Source: JAPORK01 sp026710285 (GTDB lineage: Bacteria > Pseudomonadota > Gammaproteobacteria > Pseudomonadales > Endozoicomonadaceae). From it: 64,000 nucleotides of DNA. The notes under the pieces were generated by a model, which saw only the letters and a list, made by a program, of their open reading frames with translations, did no database searches and was not told the origin of the DNA. The stretch lies in the NCBI GenBank assembly GCA_965201045.1, contig OZ241746.1:3038001-3102000 (forward strand), given 5' to 3'. Every line of letters begins with the position of its first letter. Position 1 is the stretch's first letter. A program made the position numbers and the translations under genes. Below, piece after piece: positions 58,078 through 64,000 of this stretch.

Positions 58078-59397
58078 ATGTTTTCCAGGCTTTCTAAGAT
58101 TTTCTCTGGTACTTCTCAGAAAAGTATACAAGACCAGATAGGAATATCTGATAAAGAAAAATCTAATAAAGAAAAAGAAGTGATCTGCCAGCAACTCAAA
58201 AATTTGATTACAACACTTGTATCAGAAGAAGATGCAGCTTGCAGTCTGTGTGATCAGTTTATAAACGAAAGTGATAAGCAAAAAACAGAAGCGTTTCAAC
58301 AATTAAAAGAGATGGCAGATCGTAGATATAAAACGAATTTTACATGTCGCTTATCATCTTCTGACGATCAGCAACTTATCTTTCAAATAATGGACAAAAA
58401 GGGTAAATTATTTAGTCAATCGATGAGATTGCAAAAAGATGAGTTTGACTTGTTATCAAAGGGCAGTAGTTCGGAAACAGATCTGTCAGATATTTTGATA
58501 TCTTATCAGCGCTTAAAGGCAGTCTGTAGTGCTGCTAAAAGTAATAAAGCTAATTTTAATGACATAAAAAAGTCTTTTGAGAATCTGCAATGTTTGGTTT
58601 CGAAAAGTTCTGAGCTGGGATTCTTTAACAACTGTAATGAACAGAAAAAAAATGAATGGGAAAAACCAAAAGCAGTATTATTGTTGTATGACAATATGAC
58701 TAAATATTTTGCTATAACAGCTGAGGAAAATTCATCAGGTGATTGGGATATACTAAATTTAACCGTTCCGGATGAAAATATTATTGATCAGTGGGAAGTA
58801 ATTGACTCTGATAAAGATAAAAACGAACAATTTGCCAGGTTATTAACAGATGCTGCGAAAAAAGTAGATCCGAAAAAAGCAAGGAAGCAGTATAAAATAG
58901 ACTGGAAGAGACGAAGTTCTATTGTTGTAAATGACAGTCCTTTAGAACGAACTGATAAAGGCAGAGAACAATTTGAAACACTATGTTATCCGGGGCTGAG
59001 TTCATTGCAAAAAACCATACTCCATACAGTTTGTAATCAGGAGGTTGAAGCGATGATGATACTTCAGTTTGATCGGGAAATAGTTCCTGCTTTTGATAAA
59101 AAATATTTTGGTTTAAAAGCAGAAACAACAGATGATAGCGTTATAATAACAGTGACATATTACAAGGAAATTGTTAATGAATTAACAATAAAAGAAATCA
59201 AAGAAACAATAGAAATCGCCATTGATCATCCTGATGAAAATACAGCGTGTAAAGCAGCTAAGCATGAATTGAAAGTTCTTTTGCCAAAAAACAAGCCGGA
59301 TAGTGAACCTGTAAAAGTATTATCACTAACAAGCGAGTCCACGCATTTGTTTGAACCGGAAGAAGAATGGGCTGGTTATAATGTTGACGATGAGTAA
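58078..59397 (+). CDS. protein of unrecognised family, paralogue of 54569-56128
   Basis: 439 residues with AGGAG 9 bp before ATG. It is Lys/Glu-rich, with no signal peptide or membrane segment. It shares with the upstream paralogue the order EAFQQLK (about residue 77), SSDDQQLIFQ, QKDEFDLLS, SYQRLKAVC and TKYFAITAE, and the C-terminal run VTYYKE to VKVLSL. It lacks the Asn-rich insert. Cysteines and histidines are not conserved in an enzyme-like pattern. The tandem duplication was later split by the IS630-like element, or the element lay between them when they diverged. Function unknown. Confidence 0.8.
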   Translation: MFSRLSKIFSGTSQKSIQDQIGISDKEKSNKEKEVICQQLKNLITTLVSEEDAACSLCDQFINESDKQKTEAFQQLKEMADRRYKTNFTCRLSSSDDQQLIFQIMDKKGKLFSQSMRLQKDEFDLLSKGSSSETDLSDILISYQRLKAVCSAAKSNKANFNDIKKSFENLQCLVSKSSELGFFNNCNEQKKNEWEKPKAVLLLYDNMTKYFAITAEENSSGDWDILNLTVPDENIIDQWEVIDSDKDKNEQFARLLTDAAKKVDPKKARKQYKIDWKRRSSIVVNDSPLERTDKGREQFETLCYPGLSSLQKTILHTVCNQEVEAMMILQFDREIVPAFDKKYFGLKAETTDDSVIITVTYYKEIVNELTIKEIKETIEIAIDHPDENTACKAAKHELKVLLPKNKPDSEPVKVLSLTSESTHLFEPEEEWAGYNVDDE

Positions 59398-59797
59398 ACT
59401 TTAGCCCAAATACTTCATATAACAATTGCTGCTTAAAAACTAAAATATTTGTATTTGTGCAATATATAGCAACAATTGCTCGTTATTTTGTACAAAAAGC
59501 AAAATTTAAACTAAGATTTCTGTATTGTCTGTTTGTCATCTAACAATCCAGGTTAATCTCAGCGCCTGTTCACGGTCTTTTTACAGGTTATAAATGGCGA
59601 TAAAAAAACTAATTGCCGATTTTTCTTGTTGCAAAGCATCATTATGTGTACTGAAAAAAACAGTATTATTTCTCACTGTTGTTACTTTTTTGTAAAAGAT
59701 GATGAACAGGCGCTTACCCTTTTTCACAAAACTTAACCATATCGTTGCTACCTGCTTTGTTAATTTGTTTTTTACCCGCTTGTTGGAGTTCAGAAAA
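59398..59797. other. intergenic region
   Basis: 400 bp, AT-rich. An in-frame ATG at 59699 would extend the next gene by 33 codons, but lacks a ribosome site. No RNA or repeat recognised. Confidence 0.5.
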
Positions 59798-60118
59798 ATG
59801 AAATGTTTATCTGTTATTAAAATTTTATTATTATTTGTGGGAGCCTGTTGTCATGCACAGTCAGTTGACCCACTTATACTCGCTTGTACACAGAATTTAG
59901 AACAGTTAAAGGCAGTAATAAATCAGGAAGGATCACTGATACATTATGGATCAGGATGTGCATTGGTAATGAGTTTTGCCGGACTCGCCACATTCAAACA
60001 GGGACAATGTTATGCAACAGGATATTATGATGGATCCTTCGGAGGAACCATTAAGTATGCGGTGAAATGGTCACCAAATGAGTGGAAACATGCCATTTTT
60101 TGTTCAGTTATCAAGTGA
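59798..60118 (+). CDS. small secreted protein, function unknown
   Basis: The start at 59798 (MKCLSVIKILLLFVGACCHA) is chosen because GGAG lies 9 bp upstream and it gives a normal signal peptide, with cleavage expected after CCHA. The mature part is about 85 residues with four Cys (ACTQN, GCAL, QCYAT, FCSV), which could form two disulphides, and a Gly/Tyr-rich centre (ATGYYDGSFGG). No known family recognised. It ends 117 bp before recC. Confidence 0.7.
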   Translation: MKCLSVIKILLLFVGACCHAQSVDPLILACTQNLEQLKAVINQEGSLIHYGSGCALVMSFAGLATFKQGQCYATGYYDGSFGGTIKYAVKWSPNEWKHAIFCSVIK

Positions 60119-60235
60119 TTTAAATGACAACAGAGAAGTGCTGAAGTTAAATAAACTTTTTATTCTTAAAAATAAATTATAAAATGCTAAAGGAGTGAGT
60201 AAAACCAAAGAACCATCTGTTTGATAAAATAAAGT

Positions 60236-63200
60236 ATGCTTTACCTTCATCAGTCTAATAAAACGGAACAATTAAAAAACTGGTTATTAGAAATACTATT
60301 GCAAGAGCCAGCCTGTAATCCATTCCGTGATGAACAAATTTTGGTGCAAAACCCGGGAATGGCACAGTGGTTGCAACATCAGATAGCGATCTGCTCAGGT
60401 ATTGCAGCCGGCATCAAGTTCCCTCTTCCTTCTACTTTTATCTGGCAACTGTTTAAACATCTGTTACCTGATGTCCCGGATGTTTCTGCCTTTAGCAAAG
60501 AAGCCATGACATGGAAGCTGATGCATCTGTTGCCCGATAATTTAAAACAGGCAGAGTATGCAGCGCTTGAACATTATCTTATGCACATCCCGCAAAACAA
60601 AGACGAAGACCATCTACAGGAGAAGATCGCTGAGCCTGATCAGTTAAAAATCTATCAGCTTGCCACCAAAATTGCTGATACCTTTGATCAGTATCTGGTT
60701 TATCGTCCGGACTGGATTAAAGCCTGGGAAAAAGGAGATATGCTGCGGTCTGTTAGTGCTGAACAGCAGTGGCAACCTTTATTGTGGCAGAAATTAACCC
60801 AATATACTCAAACACTCAAACAATCGCATTGGCATCGTGGATGTTTGTATGAAGCACTGATTGAAATATTGCAAAAAAAAGCGATCCACGCTGAGTCGTT
60901 TGTACCTGACCGTCTGTTTATATTTGGTATTTCAACGTTACCAGAGTCACACATTCAGGTATTTCAGGCGCTGGGTCAACAAATTGATGTGCATATAATG
61001 GTCCATAACCCTTCGCAGTTTTATTGGGGTGATGTATCATCGCGACATTATCATTTGCAAACGCAAGATGATTTGCAATTTTCAGCTGATTTTGTAAATG
61101 AAGAAGCGAACAGTTTACTTGCTTCTATGGGTAAACTGGGCAGAGATTATCATGATTTGCTTAGTGACATACAGGCACAGGAAGATGACCGCTTTATTGA
61201 CCCCATTACAACAGAGAATAAAACCCTTGCGGTTCCTCCCTCTCTTTTGCAACAAATTCAGTCACATATTTTTAATCTGACTGAACCGGATGAAGCGGTT
61301 ACACTGCCATCTGAAGATGATTCTGTAACCATTAACAGTTGTCATAGTGTGTTGAGAGAAGTTGAAATTGTACATGATTATCTGTTATCTGTTTTGGAAA
61401 AAAATCCTGATTTAACACCTAAAGATATTATTGTTATGACACCGGATGTGGAAACCTATAGTGCTCCCATACAGGCAGTATTCTCTGGTGCTTCTGCTCA
61501 GCGATTTATTCCTTTTGCCATTTCAGATCGTAATGCCAGGCGAGAACATCCTCTTCTGGAAACGTTATTAAAACTCTTATCTTGTGATCAGACACGCTGT
61601 ACCATTACTGATGTAATGACCATACTTGAAGTCCCGGCGGTGATGCGACGTTATAACATACAGCCGGAACAGTTAGCTGTGTTGCATCAGTGGATTGCAG
61701 AGTCAGGTATTCGCTGGGGGTTGGATTGTTATCATAAGCAACAACTGGGCTTACCTGAACAATTGCAAAATACCTGGGAATTTGGACTGCAACGGTTGTT
61801 GCTTGGTTATGCCTTTAAAGGGCAAGATATACTCTATGACGAGATACTGCCTGTTGAAGATATTGAAGGATCGGATGCTGTATTGAGTGGAGCATTAGCA
61901 GATTTTATTACCGATTTAACTCAACTGAGCAGATCGTTACAAAAAGCACGAACGGCAGAACAGTGGATGTTATTGATCTGCCAGGTATTGGAAACTTTCT
62001 TTTTGGCGGATGAAAAAGAAAAACCAGTGCTGCAAATAGTACGTAATCTGCTAACTGATTTTTGTGAGCAGATAGAAAATGCCGGTTTTAAATATCCGGT
62101 TGCTCATGCGGTTATGCTTGAATGGCTGACAGATCATCTGGATAGCCATAAAATGAGTCAGCGATTTTTGGGTGGTAAAGTTAATGTATGTACTTTAATG
62201 CCAATGCGTTCTATTCCTTTTAAAGTGATTTGTATTTTGGGAATGAATGACGGAGACTATCCGCGTACTATTGCTCCCGGAAGCTTTGATCTGATCAGTA
62301 AATTTCCACGTAAAGGCGATCGCTCCCGTCGGGATGATGACCGGTATCTTTTTCTGGAAGCTTTACTGGCGGCTGAAAGTTATCTGTATATCAGTTATAC
62401 AGGGCGTAATATTAAAGATAATACTGAACGACCACCATCGGTATTATTGTCTGAATTTTTAGATTATTGCCAAAGGCATTTTAATCCCGATGGACAGAAG
62501 CAGTGGGTTACCGAACACCCGCTGCAACCATTTAGCCCGGAGTATTTTGATAAACGTTCTTCTTTGTTTACTTATGCAGCGCAGTGGTTGGTTCCTGCGA
62601 CAACTACGCTCACTGGAGAAACCTCATCTTTCATTAAAGATTTATCTCTGCCGGTGTTGCCCTTGCCAGAGCAAACTGAACTGGAACAACTGATAACTTT
62701 TTATCGTCATCCCTGCAAATATTTTTTTCAGCAACGCCTGAATATTCATTTTGAAAAGCTGGAAACTTTACCTAAAGATGATGAACCTTTTGATTTCACC
62801 GGGCTGGATAATTTTCATTTACAATCAATATTACTTGACCATCAGCTGCGTGATGTTCCATCGGAGCACAGTATACAAATACTGAAAGCCTCGGGTAAAT
62901 TACCACATCCTCCTTTTGATAAGATAAAGCTGGAACAGATCCGGAAATCTCTGCAGCCATGGGTAGAAGAGATTAAATCATTGTTAACGGATCCGCAGGA
63001 AGCGCAGAAAGTTTGCCTGACAGTAGGTAGTACCCGGATTACCGGATGGATTAAAGATATTTATAATCATCGGCTTATCCGTTACCATCCGGGCAAAGTA
63101 AAAAGTAAACTTCTGGTCTCTGGTTTGATCGAGCATTTAATCTGGTGCGCAGGTGGCAAACATCTGGAAGAAACCGTACTGTTTTATCTTCCCGCTACAG

Positions 63201-63556
63201 CAAAAGAACAAAGTTGCATACGCTTACCCCGATTTTCTCAGCAATTTAGTCTCGCCGCACTGGAAAAATTAGTGCACGGCTATCAAAGAGGATTAAATGA
63301 ACCTTTACCTTTTATACCAGAGGTTTCCACCACCTGGATTCTATCAGCTAAAGATTATATTTTACAGTCTGCTGACAGAGGGGATGTTCCACAAAGGGCG
63401 GTACAGAAGACAAAGGAAGCATTTGAACGAGAACAAAGCAGGGATGATTACATTGCACGGGTATGGTCAGAAATGGATGAAAAATTATTTAGCGGTGTGA
63501 CTTCAATTGCGGAAACATTGCTGCAACCACTGATAATCTCTGACAACAAAGGATAA
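60236..63556 (+). CDS. recC: exodeoxyribonuclease V subunit gamma (RecC)
   Basis: Part of the RecBCD helicase-nuclease that processes double-strand breaks and recognises Chi; RecC holds the strand-splitting pin and reads Chi. At 1,106 residues it is the normal size. The start MLYLHQSNKTEQL, LVQNPGMAQWLQ (about 37-48), GIKFPLPSTFIWQL, RLFIFGISTLP (about 222-232), MPMRSIPFKVICILGMNDGDYPR (about 656-678) and the late FYRHPCKYFFQQRL are all RecC hallmarks. In most gammaproteobacteria recB follows closely; here the next frame is on the other strand, so recB and recD must lie elsewhere or be lost. No strong ribosome site precedes the ATG. Confidence 0.96.
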   Translation: MLYLHQSNKTEQLKNWLLEILLQEPACNPFRDEQILVQNPGMAQWLQHQIAICSGIAAGIKFPLPSTFIWQLFKHLLPDVPDVSAFSKEAMTWKLMHLLPDNLKQAEYAALEHYLMHIPQNKDEDHLQEKIAEPDQLKIYQLATKIADTFDQYLVYRPDWIKAWEKGDMLRSVSAEQQWQPLLWQKLTQYTQTLKQSHWHRGCLYEALIEILQKKAIHAESFVPDRLFIFGISTLPESHIQVFQALGQQIDVHIMVHNPSQFYWGDVSSRHYHLQTQDDLQFSADFVNEEANSLLASMGKLGRDYHDLLSDIQAQEDDRFIDPITTENKTLAVPPSLLQQIQSHIFNLTEPDEAVTLPSEDDSVTINSCHSVLREVEIVHDYLLSVLEKNPDLTPKDIIVMTPDVETYSAPIQAVFSGASAQRFIPFAISDRNARREHPLLETLLKLLSCDQTRCTITDVMTILEVPAVMRRYNIQPEQLAVLHQWIAESGIRWGLDCYHKQQLGLPEQLQNTWEFGLQRLLLGYAFKGQDILYDEILPVEDIEGSDAVLSGALADFITDLTQLSRSLQKARTAEQWMLLICQVLETFFLADEKEKPVLQIVRNLLTDFCEQIENAGFKYPVAHAVMLEWLTDHLDSHKMSQRFLGGKVNVCTLMPMRSIPFKVICILGMNDGDYPRTIAPGSFDLISKFPRKGDRSRRDDDRYLFLEALLAAESYLYISYTGRNIKDNTERPPSVLLSEFLDYCQRHFNPDGQKQWVTEHPLQPFSPEYFDKRSSLFTYAAQWLVPATTTLTGETSSFIKDLSLPVLPLPEQTELEQLITFYRHPCKYFFQQRLNIHFEKLETLPKDDEPFDFTGLDNFHLQSILLDHQLRDVPSEHSIQILKASGKLPHPPFDKIKLEQIRKSLQPWVEEIKSLLTDPQEAQKVCLTVGSTRITGWIKDIYNHRLIRYHPGKVKSKLLVSGLIEHLIWCAGGKHLEETVLFYLPATAKEQSCIRLPRFSQQFSLAALEKLVHGYQRGLNEPLPFIPEVSTTWILSAKDYILQSADRGDVPQRAVQKTKEAFEREQSRDDYIARVWSEMDEKLFSGVTSIAETLLQPLIISDNKG

Positions 63557-63585
63557 CCGTTATACTCCTGCCATGCGCCACCGTT

Positions 63586-63676
63586 GTCATTCCTGGACGG
63601 GAATCTATTCAGGAAAAGCATCGCTGGAAATATAACTTCCCTGTTACCAGATTCCGGCAATCCCTGCCGAAACGGA
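63586..63676. repeat. GTCATTCC-type palindromic repeat, copy 2
   Basis: Shares GTCATTCC, AATATAACTTCCCTG and ATTCCGGCAATCCCTG with 57811-57906. The right end lacks the closing ATGAC, so the palindrome is decayed. It lies just behind recC. Confidence 0.65.
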
Positions 63677-63744
63677 ATATTCAGACAAAAGTGCCAAACC
63701 AGAGTTTATGTTAAACGCTGCACGGCGACTTCAACGGGCGTTTT

Positions 63745-64000
63745 TTATTTTATGCCTAAGTGTTCATGTATGTTGTCGGCTAAATATTGCCGAGGTGTAT
63801 CCATCGTTGCTAATACGAGTTCTTTGAAAGGCTTAATATTTCTTGCGTTTAAATGAGCTCCAATCTGTGTCATTATTACCTGGTTTTTATCCCTGTCTGT
63901 TCTGGCAGCTCGTATCTCATCCGCTATCTCAAGCCTAAAAACACCCCTTGAAATAAGCCGCGTAAACAAATGATGATCATATGCACTTATAAGATCAGCG
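63745..64000 (-). CDS. partial protein of unknown function (cut by window edge)
   Basis: The frame is open to the last base of the window; its last 85 codons are seen. Reading in: ADLISAYDHHLFTRLISRGV, then FRLEIADEIRAARTDRDKN, ending NIHEHLGIK. The start lies outside. It is charged, helical-looking and soluble. I do not recognise the family. Confidence 0.6.
   Translation of the reverse strand, partial: ADLISAYDHHLFTRLISRGVFRLEIADEIRAARTDRDKNQVIMTQIGAHLNARNIKPFKELVLATMDTPRQYLADNIHEHLGIK

Overview
The window comes from an AT-rich gammaproteobacterium. The evidence is an RpoS-type sigma factor, RecC, elongation factor P with the PGKG modification site, a gloB-mltD pair in the order known from enterics, and a Leu tRNA with an encoded CCA end. 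Decayed insertion sequences, palindromic repeats, pseudogene remnants and many virulence-like secreted proteins suggest a host-associated or intracellular lifestyle. I could not fix the genus from sequence alone.

Region 1 (1-45.5 kb) is dominated by a tandem family of giant RHS/YD-repeat proteins, all on the minus strand. There is one partial copy at the left edge, six intact copies of about 1,810 codons packed with 71-199 bp spacers (583-33713), and one more intact copy at 40082-45499. Between them lie remnants of at least two decayed copies (33808-34345; 36069-36312 with 39235-39987). Each protein has an N-terminal hydrophobic export segment, a long YD-repeat shell, a conserved RHS core ending in DPSGN or DPDGN near residue 1464, a Gly/Ala-rich hydrophobic stretch (about 1490-1575), and a C-terminal tail of about 230 residues. 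The body is almost the same from copy to copy while the tail is strongly diversified. The tails nevertheless remain homologous and keep one invariant Cys and one invariant His. There is no PAAR or VgrG domain and no immunity gene in the spacers. This array is the most unusual part of the window.

The gap in the array (34.3-39.2 kb) carries an ammonium transporter, an internally deleted IS200/IS605 element, several palindromic repeats, and a GDSL-type lipase with MORN-like repeats that looks like a secreted effector.

Region 2 (45.7-54 kb) is mostly housekeeping: mltD, gloB, efp, rpoS and tRNA-Leu(GAG). A DUF2235 (Tle1-like) alpha/beta-hydrolase gene is divergent from gloB. About 1.3 kb without a recognisable gene separates rpoS from the tRNA.

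Region 3 (54-64 kb) holds two paralogous proteins of an unrecognised family on either side of a degenerate IS630-like transposase, a small secreted protein, recC, dispersed GTCATTCC-type palindromic repeats, and a partial unknown gene at the right edge. Functionally the window reads as a conserved chromosomal backbone invaded by an expanding and decaying effector/toxin family plus mobile-element debris.
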